Origin: Deltaproteobacteria bacterium
GTDB lineage: Bacteria; Desulfobacterota; Desulfobacteria; Desulfobacterales; JAFDCJ01
Direction: 5' to 3'
Assembly: GCA_024277475.1 (NCBI GenBank)
Contig: JAJRVC010000498.1
Span: forward strand, 1 to 14,002
DNA: 14,002 nt
Shown here: one piece after another, positions 1 to 6,300 of the stretch
Numbering within the stretch: the first letter of the stretch is position 1
Layout of the letters: every line of letters begins with the position of its first letter
The notes under the pieces: generated by a model
The model's database searches: none
What the model was told of the DNA's origin: nothing
Seen by the model: only the letters and a program-made list of their open reading frames with translations
Position numbers and translations under genes: made by a program

Positions 1-301
1 CAACGGTTAATTCCGTGACCACCGCCCCCCGGTTGGGCAACAGCTGGATGAGGCCTTCCAGTTCCAGCATTTTAAGTGCTTCGCGCAGAGGTGTACGTGA
101 GACGCTCAATTTGTCGGCCAGAGCCTGTTCGCGGATCCATTTGCCGGGGATCAGGTGATCCTGGATGATCATGTCACGAATTTGGGCGGCAACCTGCTGC
201 GCCAACGGCGGTACGGCGGCCTCACTTGACACTTTGGAATTGTGACAACTCCCGAGCCTGCTGATTTCAAGCGTCTCTATCCGGTTCTTAAATTTAGTCA
301 T
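1..301 (-). CDS. GntR-family transcriptional regulator, N-terminal part (cut by window edge)
   Basis: The first 100 codons are visible and the gene runs off the left edge. After a poorly conserved N-terminal tail of about 30 residues comes a winged helix-turn-helix typical of GntR regulators: a first helix reading PLAQQVAAQIRDMI, then IPGKWIREQALADKLSVSRTPLREALKMLELEGLI, then the wing (LLPNRGAVVTEL). The recognition helix with SRTPLREAL is diagnostic of the FadR/FCD-like branch, whose C-terminal domain usually binds a small organic acid. That domain is outside the window. The gene is divergent from a TRAP transporter operon, so it is probably the local repressor or activator responding to the transported substrate. 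ATG at 301 is the first Met in frame; no strong Shine-Dalgarno precedes it. Family call is secure, target genes are inferred from context. Confidence 0.93.
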   Translation of the reverse strand, partial: MTKFKNRIETLEISRLGSCHNSKVSSEAAVPPLAQQVAAQIRDMIIQDHLIPGKWIREQALADKLSVSRTPLREALKMLELEGLIQLLPNRGAVVTELTV

Positions 302-475
302 TTTTAATTCATCTCAAACTATTTGTGTCAATATCGACAACGCTTTCATATCTATATTGAATGCAAAAATCAAATAATAATTAAATAATTAAAGGAAATT
401 TTTTATCTTTTAACAAGAATTTTTATTAATTAATATAATATGATATGAAATTTTATGGGAAACCGTTAAAAACAG
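302..475. other. AT-rich divergent intergenic region
   Basis: Very AT-rich gap upstream of both gntR (leftward) and the TRAP operon (rightward). I see no coding potential. It holds a degenerate operator-like site at 357-366 (separate entry). The rest is A/T-rich sequence typical of a promoter upstream region. Confidence 0.6.
357..366. promoter_or_regulatory. possible third, degenerate GntR operator near the regulator gene
   Basis: TTGAATGCAA differs at one position from the operator copy at 591-600 (TTGTATGCAA) and keeps the TTG-N4-CAA half-sites. It lies about 56 bp upstream of the gntR start codon, where an autoregulatory site would be expected. A single 10-bp partial match in AT-rich DNA can arise by chance. 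Confidence 0.35.
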
Positions 476-504
476 TTGACAAATATTTTAGAATATTTTA
501 AACA
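476..504 (+). promoter_or_regulatory. sigma70-type promoter of the TRAP operon
   Basis: A perfect -35 box TTGACA (476-481) is followed after exactly 17 bp by a weak -10 (TAAACA, 499-504). This predicts a transcription start near 511, inside the left operator (505-520). That arrangement fits repression by occlusion of the start site. The -10 match is only about 3 of 6, so the promoter call rests mainly on the -35 box, spacing and position. Confidence 0.5.
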
Positions 505-520
505 AATTGCATACAATTTT
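505..520. promoter_or_regulatory. left GntR-type operator (arm of a 16-bp inverted repeat)
   Basis: The sequence aattgcatacaatttt is the exact reverse complement of 587-602. Its core TTGCATACAA (507-516) is itself a near-palindrome (4 of 5 base pairs symmetric) of the TTGYATRCAA type, resembling operators of FadR/FCD-type GntR proteins. It covers the predicted transcription start of the dctP promoter. Confidence 0.6.
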
Positions 521-586
521 GCTGAAATTATAAGTGAATTCCAGCAAGCTTCAGGTGGTAAAGGCGTCTTTTTAAGCAAATTAGTA

Positions 587-602
587 AAAATTGTATGCAA
601 TT
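587..602. promoter_or_regulatory. right GntR-type operator (second arm of the inverted repeat)
   Basis: Perfect 16-bp inverted copy of 505-520, with core TTGTATGCAA at 591-600. It ends 8 bp before the Shine-Dalgarno of dctP. Core centres of the two copies are 84 bp apart, close to eight B-DNA turns. The two sites would therefore face the same side of the helix and could be bridged by one regulator oligomer. As RNA the two arms could also pair into a long-loop hairpin. Confidence 0.6.
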
Positions 603-622
603 CATCAGAAAAGGAGGTAATC

Positions 623-1594
623 ATGAAGAAATTTTTATTTACTGTTCTATGGGTCCTTTTGGTTCTTTTCAGCTCTAACGCGATTGCCAAAACCGAAATT
701 ATTCTCGCTATCAGTGCCGCTCCGGGTTCTACCCAATACATAACGGCGGAGGAATTTACCCGGAGAGCCAACGAACTGCTCGGTGACAAAGCCAAGGTGA
801 CCTTTTACGGATCATCTCAATTAGGCAAAGATAAAGACCTGCTGCAAAAACTAAAACTTGGTACAGTACAACTTTCCATGCCGTCCTCAATCATGTCATC
901 GATCTCCGGCGAGGCGGCGCTGTTTGACATGCCCTTTCTGATCAAGGATCGGGCGCACCTGAACCGCATTGAGCACAAGATTTTCTGGCCGATGATTGCA
1001 CCGGCCATCGAAAAAAAGGGATATAAGGTTATTGGCTTCTGGGAGAACGGTATCCGGCATATCAGCAACAACGTACGGCCTATCAACACCCCTGACGATC
1101 TCAAGGGTGTCAAGATTCGGACGCCCAAAAGCACTTGGCGCGTTAAAATGTTCGCGGCCTGGGGAGCCAACCCGACGCCAATGGCGTTTTCCGAGGTTTT
1201 TGTCGGTCTGCAGACGGGCGTCATCGACGGCCAGGAAAATCCGCTGACCAACATTTATGCAGCCAAGCTCAACGAAGTGCAAAAATACCTGTCTCTCACC
1301 GGACATGTCTACACACCATCATACCTTACTACAGGTGCCAAACAATGGAAAAAACTGCCGGTCGACGTGCGGGAGATTCTTGAGAAAACCGCCCGCAATG
1401 TCCAGGGCTGGATGTACGCCATGGGTACCCAGAGCGATCTGAACCTGCTGAACAAACTCAAAGGCAGTATGGAAATCAACATTGCCGATCGAGCAGCGTT
1501 TGTCGAAGCCAGCAAGCCCATTTATGAAGAGTTTGCCAAAGAGGTTCCCACCGGCAAACAAATGATCGATATGGCCTTACAATTGGCTGAATAG
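623..1594 (+). CDS. dctP: TRAP transporter substrate-binding protein, DctP family
   Basis: Periplasmic solute receptor of a tripartite ATP-independent periplasmic (TRAP) transporter, 323 residues, a normal family length. The start at 623 is chosen because a strong Shine-Dalgarno AAGGAGGT (611-618) lies just upstream and the product then begins with a clean signal peptide: KK, a hydrophobic core, and a predicted AxA cleavage after residue 22 (NAIA|KTE). The upstream in-frame extension to 476 overlaps promoter and operators and is not coding. Family marks are the specificity arginine in GVKIRTPKS (about R166) and the QENPLTNIY segment followed by EVQKYLSLTGHVY (from about residue 204). DctP receptors usually bind a carboxylate through that arginine, so an organic acid substrate is likely. 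It is first gene of the operon, 14 bp before dctQ. Confidence 0.95.
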   Translation: MKKFLFTVLWVLLVLFSSNAIAKTEIILAISAAPGSTQYITAEEFTRRANELLGDKAKVTFYGSSQLGKDKDLLQKLKLGTVQLSMPSSIMSSISGEAALFDMPFLIKDRAHLNRIEHKIFWPMIAPAIEKKGYKVIGFWENGIRHISNNVRPINTPDDLKGVKIRTPKSTWRVKMFAAWGANPTPMAFSEVFVGLQTGVIDGQENPLTNIYAAKLNEVQKYLSLTGHVYTPSYLTTGAKQWKKLPVDVREILEKTARNVQGWMYAMGTQSDLNLLNKLKGSMEINIADRAAFVEASKPIYEEFAKEVPTGKQMIDMALQLAE

Positions 1595-1608
1595 GAATTG
1601 TGTTTGGG

Positions 1609-2139
1609 ATGAGAACCCTGAATCGCTGGTTTGAGTGGTTACTTGAAGTTGTGTCGATTGCGCTATTGATCAGCCTGGCAATTGTTGTCGTACTGGCTGT
1701 AATCTTCCGATTTTCCGGATCTTCACTGATCTGGTACGACGAGGTGGCCTCAGTCCAGCTGGCCTGGTTAACCTATTATGGGGCCGCCCTTGCGGCACTA
1801 AAACGAGGTCATTTGGGATTCGCCGGACTTTTTATGGCCTTGCCGCAAAAGATTAGATCTGCTGCTTTTGTTCTCGCCGAACTGTTTGTGATCAGTTTTT
1901 TTCTGGTTATCGGTTGGGCCGGCTGGTATCTACTGGGTGTCTTCGGAGAGGAGACACTCATTAGCCTTCCCTGGGTGCCCCTTAGTGTCACCCAATCCGT
2001 CATCCCCATTGGTGCCGCACTCTTTATTACCGCAGAAATCCTCAGCATTCCGGATGCCTGGGTCAAAGCCAGAGCGGGAACCGACTATGAGAAACAGGCC
2101 ATTGATGAGGCCATCGAAGAAGCGAAGCAATCGTCATGA
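1609..2139 (+). CDS. dctQ: TRAP transporter small membrane subunit, DctQ family
   Basis: Four-helix small permease subunit of the TRAP transporter, 176 residues from ATG 1609. A GTG at 1600 is in frame but would leave only about 2 bp after the AGGAA at 1593-1597, so ATG 1609 with an 11-bp spacing is preferred. Hydrophobic segments lie near residues 11-34, 45-62, 78-106 and 119-140. The family motif W-x-DE...LAWLTYYGAALAALKRGHL is present early in the protein. DctQ pairs with DctM in the inner membrane to form the Na+- or H+-driven translocation unit fed by DctP. Its TGA overlaps the dctM ATG (ATGA at 2136-2139), indicating translational coupling. The charged C-terminal tail (EKQAIDEAIEEAKQ) is not unusual. 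Confidence 0.93.
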   Translation: MRTLNRWFEWLLEVVSIALLISLAIVVVLAVIFRFSGSSLIWYDEVASVQLAWLTYYGAALAALKRGHLGFAGLFMALPQKIRSAAFVLAELFVISFFLVIGWAGWYLLGVFGEETLISLPWVPLSVTQSVIPIGAALFITAEILSIPDAWVKARAGTDYEKQAIDEAIEEAKQSS

Positions 2140-2948
2140 CCATTGTACTCGTATTTGCAGGACTGTTTATACTCGTGCTGATCAACGTGCCCATTGCGGT
2201 TGGCCTGGGAATTGTCGCCGTTGTCGGCATGATGATATCACGCGGATTCGATGGTGCTTATAACGCAGCCTTGACCATGTTCGATGGTGCAACGAATTTT
2301 CCATTGCTGGCAATACCGCTGTTCATTCTGGCCGGCGCTTTAATGAATACCACCAGTATTTCGAGACGACTCATCAGGCTGACATCGGCCTTAATCGGTT
2401 TTGTGCGAGGCGGACTGGCCATGGTCAATGTCGGTGTTTCCATGTTTTTTGCAGAAATTTCAGGTTCTGCCGTTGCCGATGTTGCCGCCATCGGTTCCGT
2501 ACTCATACCCGCGATGGTGCGCAGGAAGTATTCTGCCAAACTGGCGGCAGCGGTGACATCATCGTCGGCATCCATTGCCATTATCATTCCGCCGTCGATT
2601 GCCATGATCATTTATGGTGCCTTGGCCGACGCTTCGATCGTTCAGCTATTCGTGGCCGGCGTCGTTCCCGGTGTGATAGGGGGTCTGGGTATGATGGCAT
2701 TGTGCTACTGGTACGCAGTTCGACACGATCTCCCCAGAGAGGAAGCCTTTAATCTTAACCGGCTGTGGAAAGCGTTCAAGCAAGCCGGTTGGGCTCTGAT
2801 GCTACCGGTGATTATTCTAGGAGGTATCTTCGGCGGCATCGTGACTGCTACGGAAGGTGCCGGTATGGCGGTGGTGGCCTCACTATTCATCGGAGGTGTG
2901 ATATACCGGGAGCTCAACTGGAAACATCTGCGCAAGGCCATGATCTAA
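2136..2948 (+). CDS. dctM: TRAP transporter large membrane subunit DctM, N-terminal part (interrupted by an in-frame TAA)
   Basis: First 270 codons of the large TRAP permease (ion transporter-like superfamily), which is normally about 425 residues. Family signatures are intact: SGSAVADVAAIGSVLIPAM (about residues 109-127) and the SSASIAIIIPPSIAMIIYG loop (about 147-165). The reading frame ends at TAA 2946-2948 in the sequence KAMI-stop-GVMQTAVVMLL. Homology continues in the same frame without any shift, so a single base change from GAA, CAA or AAA would explain the stop. The truncated protein lacks the C-terminal transmembrane bundle and should not transport alone. It is translationally coupled to dctQ by an ATGA overlap. 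Alternatives are a sequencing or assembly error, or a genuinely split permease; a pseudogene is the simplest reading. Confidence 0.85.
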   Translation: MTIVLVFAGLFILVLINVPIAVGLGIVAVVGMMISRGFDGAYNAALTMFDGATNFPLLAIPLFILAGALMNTTSISRRLIRLTSALIGFVRGGLAMVNVGVSMFFAEISGSAVADVAAIGSVLIPAMVRRKYSAKLAAAVTSSSASIAIIIPPSIAMIIYGALADASIVQLFVAGVVPGVIGGLGMMALCYWYAVRHDLPREEAFNLNRLWKAFKQAGWALMLPVIILGGIFGGIVTATEGAGMAVVASLFIGGVIYRELNWKHLRKAMI

Positions 2949-2954
2949 GGGGTC

Positions 2955-3419
2955 ATGCAGACAGCAGTGGTGATGCTTCTCGTTGCGACTTCGGCCGTGC
3001 TTGGTCTATACCTTACCGAGATTCAGCTTCCTCAAAATTTCGCCCGCTGGGTAATGGATCTCACGAATAATAAATACGCTGTTTTGGCCTTGTTGAACTG
3101 CGGGTTGTTTGTGATTGGCATGTTTCTGCACGGTGCAGCAGCCATCATCCTGGTGGTACCAATTGTCATGCCGCTGATCCATCAGGTCGGCATCGACCCC
3201 ATTCAATTTGGCCTGATTATGACGCTCAACATCGCCATCGGGCAGCAGACCCCCCCGGTGGCCAGCGTACTGGTTACATCCTGCTCGATTGCCAAAACCG
3301 ACATATGGGAGACGACCAAAGTCAACATTCCCTTTATCCTGGTACTGCTGGGCGTACTATTACTCGTCACCTATGTTCCGGCCGTATCGCTCACACTAGT
3401 CGATTTTTTCTACAAATAA
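2955..3419 (+). CDS. dctM: TRAP transporter large subunit DctM, C-terminal part (same frame after the stop)
   Basis: Remaining 154 codons of the DctM permease, in the same frame as 2136-2948. It contains the second conserved repeat: GMFLHGAAAIILVVPIVMPLI, then QFGLIMTLNIAIGQQTPPVASVLVTSC, matching the N-x-x-IG-x-x-TPPV signature, and a final hydrophobic helix before the TAA. Together the two parts would give a protein of about 427 residues, the normal family size. An ATG at 2955 follows a GA-poor AAGGGG only 2 bp away, too close for efficient initiation, although reinitiation after the stop is possible. The downstream half is well conserved, so the nonsense change is either recent, an error in the read, or tolerated by split translation. 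Confidence 0.75.
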   Translation: MQTAVVMLLVATSAVLGLYLTEIQLPQNFARWVMDLTNNKYAVLALLNCGLFVIGMFLHGAAAIILVVPIVMPLIHQVGIDPIQFGLIMTLNIAIGQQTPPVASVLVTSCSIAKTDIWETTKVNIPFILVLLGVLLLVTYVPAVSLTLVDFFYK

Positions 3420-3446
3420 TCCAACGGATTGGAGATTACGTAATTT

Positions 3447-4460
3447 ATGATTGAAAAACCTACAATTGCCCTGCTTCTGGGGGATCCGGCAGGTATCGGT
3501 CCGGAATTGACCGCCAAACTTCTGGCCACAAAAGAAGTTTGCCGGCAAGCCAATATTTTATTGATCGCCGATAAGGATGAATTTTTCAAAGGACAGCGAA
3601 TTGCCAACGTTGACGTTTCTGTTGCGGAATCCGACAACTTTAAAAAGGTGGATTTTACAGGTGATCTGCCGGTTCTTTTCGATTACAAGAGCCCGGTCAA
3701 AGGAAAATTCAGCGATGCTAAAGCAACCGCTGAAGGTGGACGCTACAGCCTGGAAACCATGCAGATAGCCTTAGACTTAACGGTTGGTGGTAAGACAGGT
3801 GCCATTTGCTTTGCCCCGATGAACAAAACAGCCATGCATCTATCCGGCATGACCGAAAACGACGAAATGCACTGGTGTGCCGGCAAAATCGGATACGAAG
3901 GTTATTTCGGTGAATTGAACGTGCTCGAAGAGTTGTGGACGGCACGCGTTACCTCGCATGTCGCCCTGAAAGACGTCAGTTCCATGATCACTGAAGAACG
4001 CGTAATCGCTACCATTGAACTCGTTTACCATTCGCTGCGACGGGCCGCAATTAAAAAGCCTCATATTGGTGTGGCCGCCCTCAATCCGCATGGAGGAGAC
4101 GGCGGCAACTTCGGGCAGGAAGAAATTGACATCATTGGCCCGGCGATCAACCGGGCACGGTTACAAGGTATTCAGGTAAAAGGTCCCTTTCCGGCCGACA
4201 CAATCTTTCTGAAGGGGTTGTCCGGTGAATATGATGCCATTGTAACCATGTATCACGACCAAGGTCAAATTGCGATGAAGCTAACCGGATTTGATCGCGG
4301 CGTCACGGTTTTCGGCGGCATGCCCATTCCCATTGCAACACCGGCCCACGGTACGGCATTTGACATTATGGGCAAAGGCGTCGCCAAAGTTTCAGCCATG
4401 CGTCACGCCTTTGACCTGGCCTGCCGTATGGCCCTGCAGCACCGGCGAAAATCCTCGTAG
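3447..4460 (+). CDS. PdxA-like 4-phospho-hydroxyacid dehydrogenase (atypical metal site)
   Basis: NAD-dependent dehydrogenase of the PdxA family, 337 residues, full length. Visible family motifs are GDPAGIGPEL near residue 12, PMNKTAM (124-130), LNPHGGDGGNFGQEEID (H215), GPFPADTIF, MYHDQGQIAMKL (H270) and ATPAHGTAFDIMGKG. In classical PdxA the divalent metal is held by three histidines. The first, in a GHTE motif, is replaced here by NDEMH (138-142), while the other two are kept. The gene follows a TRAP transporter under a GntR regulator, as seen for catabolic PdxA2-type enzymes that oxidise and decarboxylate 4-phospho-D-threonate or related acids. A role in substrate breakdown rather than pyridoxal phosphate synthesis is therefore likely, but the substrate is not shown. 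GGAG (3431-3434) precedes ATG 3447 at a rather long spacing. Confidence 0.85.
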   Translation: MIEKPTIALLLGDPAGIGPELTAKLLATKEVCRQANILLIADKDEFFKGQRIANVDVSVAESDNFKKVDFTGDLPVLFDYKSPVKGKFSDAKATAEGGRYSLETMQIALDLTVGGKTGAICFAPMNKTAMHLSGMTENDEMHWCAGKIGYEGYFGELNVLEELWTARVTSHVALKDVSSMITEERVIATIELVYHSLRRAAIKKPHIGVAALNPHGGDGGNFGQEEIDIIGPAINRARLQGIQVKGPFPADTIFLKGLSGEYDAIVTMYHDQGQIAMKLTGFDRGVTVFGGMPIPIATPAHGTAFDIMGKGVAKVSAMRHAFDLACRMALQHRRKSS

Positions 4461-4519
4461 CAACAATTCAAAATGTTGCAGCCGTTTCCAGCTGCTATTG
4501 CTCCAAAAGGAGATCGTAC

Positions 4520-4588
4520 ATGCAAATCGGATTCATCGGCACCGGTTATATGGGATACGGTATCGCCCTCAATCTTTTGTTAGATTGA
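4520..4588 (+). pseudogene. 5' remnant of a 3-hydroxyisobutyrate/6-phosphogluconate dehydrogenase-like gene
   Basis: A strong Shine-Dalgarno (AAAAGGAGA, about 4505-4513) and ATG open a 22-codon frame, MQIGFIGTGYMGYGIALNLL, before TGA 4586-4588. The G-x-G-x-M-G dinucleotide-binding fingerprint with the following helix is exactly how NAD(P)-dependent beta-hydroxyacid dehydrogenases begin (GarR, MmsB, LtnD type, normally near 290-300 residues). Everything after the first Rossmann strand and helix is absent, and an AT-rich run with an inverted-repeat element follows. LtnD-type enzymes occur with PdxA2-type enzymes in acid-sugar clusters, so this fits the operon. A deletion or insertion has removed the rest. 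Too short for a formal domain call, but the motif, ribosome site and position agree. Confidence 0.72.
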
Positions 4589-4613
4589 AAAAATATGCAA
4601 AAAAAAATTTATA

Positions 4614-4728
4614 TCAATTCATAAGCCGCCGGCATCGATCAGATCTGCACCCGTCAAGCATGCCCTCGCGGTAACGGTAGAACCTTTTAAATTCTCATCC
4701 CGACAGGTCGGGGTGGCTTATGAATTGA
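4614..4728. repeat. 115-bp element with 14-bp terminal inverted repeats, containing a GC-rich hairpin
   Basis: Perfect 14-bp inverted repeats, tcaattcataagcc at 4614-4627 and its reverse complement at 4715-4728, bound 87 bp of non-coding sequence. The similarity continues inward for about three bases with one mismatch. Inside the right arm is a compact hairpin CCCGAC-AG-GTCGGG (4699-4712 region). The element begins about 25 bp after the truncated dehydrogenase frame. It may be a small non-autonomous mobile element, a palindromic dispersed repeat, or a bidirectional transcription stop between two convergent units. It lacks a clear T-run for a classical terminator, and I see no target-site duplication. 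Confidence 0.55.
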
Positions 4729-4770
4729 GTTAAAGCTCTCTTGGGAAAAAAGCTCACCGGTTCGGTTTCA

Positions 4771-6300
4771 CTATCGGTCATTGCTTCCACCGTACTTCGT
4801 TTTCGGGAATATTTTTTCCGCCTCCAGGTAATGAAAACCGATGTCTCGTCTAAGATCCAACCGGTTACCGTTGGGGTCTTCCCTGGGTATTACCCGGATC
4901 TTTCCATTGTCAAAGGCAGCCAGCAGTTTTTTTCTAAATCGTTCGGCGGCCTCTCCCTGACTTTCAGCGGGTTTGACAGTCAGGTTCGCGTTTAAAAAGG
5001 CCACGCGGGTTCCGTCGGATTTAAAACCGCCATCTTTCGGCGAACCCATCATGGCTGAAGGAATCACCTGAATACCCTTGCGTTTCATATATTTAAAATC
5101 AATTTCAACCGGTTCGCCCCGGGTGCAGGACCAGGGGTACCCCTTTTGGCCGTCCGGCCCTCCCCTTCCCGTCACCAGCGCTGAACACATGGCAAGTTGA
5201 TCCGTTCTCACTTCCGGTGCAACTTTATCCAAGTTACCCTCCAGAGTTGCCTGGATGAGATTTCCCAGATTTCTCAAACGACGTATGACCGGTTGGGCCT
5301 CTGGTTCTCCGGGCCGAATGTTAATTTCAGACACTCGTATTGCCGTTGGAAATCCGGCTTCATCCAGCGAGACAAAACAACCGGGATAGAGTATACAGGG
5401 CCGTAAAAGTGCGTTTTTTCTCATCGCTTCAATTAGCGGCTCGGCAATTGCTTCACCTGCCATCTTGATTAATTCAGGTGTTTCCAGCGGATGGGGTGAA
5501 ACAGCTCCCATACCGCCCGTAATCGGATTGTTTTTGCCGGCTGGACCTTCAAATCGTTCCGGATAATCCATGGCAGTGGGTAAAATTTGAAAATTTCCAT
5601 TATTATCCACCAAAATTGTAAAGCTTATTTCCACCCCCGACATCAGGGACTCAATTAATAGCGGCCATTTTCCTTTGCCGCCAAACATTTTTTTATAGCC
5701 GGCTTTGTAATCTTTGATCAATCCATCGTAGATCTCCCTTATTTCCCAGGAGTTCAAGATGATACGCGCACCCTTTCCACCAGCGCTGTATGGATATTTC
5801 AATACGGCCCCCCCATAGGAATGAATATATTTCAAACAGGTCTGCAATAGGTTCTGATAATCTTTGGCATCCACCTCACTCCAGCAAGTTGCCACCGGGA
5901 TACCCGCCTCCCGACAAAGCTTTTTGCACTCTATCTTGTCACCCTCAATAAATGCGCCGGATTTTTTCAAACCGATGATGCGATCTCCAAAACCGGCACG
6001 TTCAACGGTATCCACCAAACCTTCAAATAAAAGTGCTTCCGGCATGGGGATTACATAGTCTATTTTCTTTTCCGTCAAGGCCGCAATAATTGCTGTTGCA
6101 TAATCCTCAACGGAATTGCTTTCTGTTGCGATAAACTCCACCGACCAATTCATGATTTCAGAAAATTTCGGCATCGAGGGTGTCCCCCGAATGACGACAC
6201 CTTTAAATGTGTCATCATAAATGTCGCTGGTCGCAGTACCTATCACCAAGGCACTTAACAATGTCCTTCCGTCGGTTCCGGCAAAGGCTATTTTTTTCAT
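4771..6300 (-). CDS. purD: PurD-like phosphoribosylamine-glycine ligase family protein (ATP-grasp), long and divergent
   Basis: A 509-residue protein with the PurD (GARS) architecture: N-terminal Rossmann-like domain (1-115, with PMPEALLFEGLVDTV matching PurD's GPEAPLVKGVVDT), ATP-grasp domain (about 116-335) and C-terminal lid/hammerhead domain. Key motifs are LKYPYSAGGKGARII (167-181), PITGGMGAVSPHP (259-271) and INIRPGEPEAQP (326-337), equivalent to PurD's NTGGMGAYSP and N-x-RFGDPETQ. It ends with RRDIGFHYL, matching PurD's C-terminal RKDIGWRAI. PurD is normally about 425 residues; this one is roughly 80 longer and lacks the usual N-terminal GGREHA, reading GTDGRTLLSAL instead. It may make glycinamide ribonucleotide in purine synthesis, or be a paralogue with another amine or acid substrate. 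AAGGAA lies 8 bp before the ATG. purE is nearby but on the other strand. Confidence 0.82.
   Translation of the reverse strand: MKKIAFAGTDGRTLLSALVIGTATSDIYDDTFKGVVIRGTPSMPKFSEIMNWSVEFIATESNSVEDYATAIIAALTEKKIDYVIPMPEALLFEGLVDTVERAGFGDRIIGLKKSGAFIEGDKIECKKLCREAGIPVATCWSEVDAKDYQNLLQTCLKYIHSYGGAVLKYPYSAGGKGARIILNSWEIREIYDGLIKDYKAGYKKMFGGKGKWPLLIESLMSGVEISFTILVDNNGNFQILPTAMDYPERFEGPAGKNNPITGGMGAVSPHPLETPELIKMAGEAIAEPLIEAMRKNALLRPCILYPGCFVSLDEAGFPTAIRVSEINIRPGEPEAQPVIRRLRNLGNLIQATLEGNLDKVAPEVRTDQLAMCSALVTGRGGPDGQKGYPWSCTRGEPVEIDFKYMKRKGIQVIPSAMMGSPKDGGFKSDGTRVAFLNANLTVKPAESQGEAAERFRKKLLAAFDNGKIRVIPREDPNGNRLDLRRDIGFHYLEAEKIFPKTKYGGSNDR

Noticed and set aside
476..622. N-terminal extension of the dctP reading frame back to position 476
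   Set aside because: It begins with a TTG inside the -35 box, spans both operators, and has no ribosome site. The ATG at 623 has a strong Shine-Dalgarno and a perfect signal peptide.
896..1306. Antisense and alternative-frame reading frames over dctP, dctM and pdxA-like genes
   Set aside because: They are shadows of well-conserved genes, with no ribosome sites and no recognisable protein motifs.
2955..3419. C-terminal dctM part as an independent gene
   Set aside because: It is only the second half of one permease family domain, in frame with the first, and its own ribosome site is badly spaced. Listed as a fragment instead.
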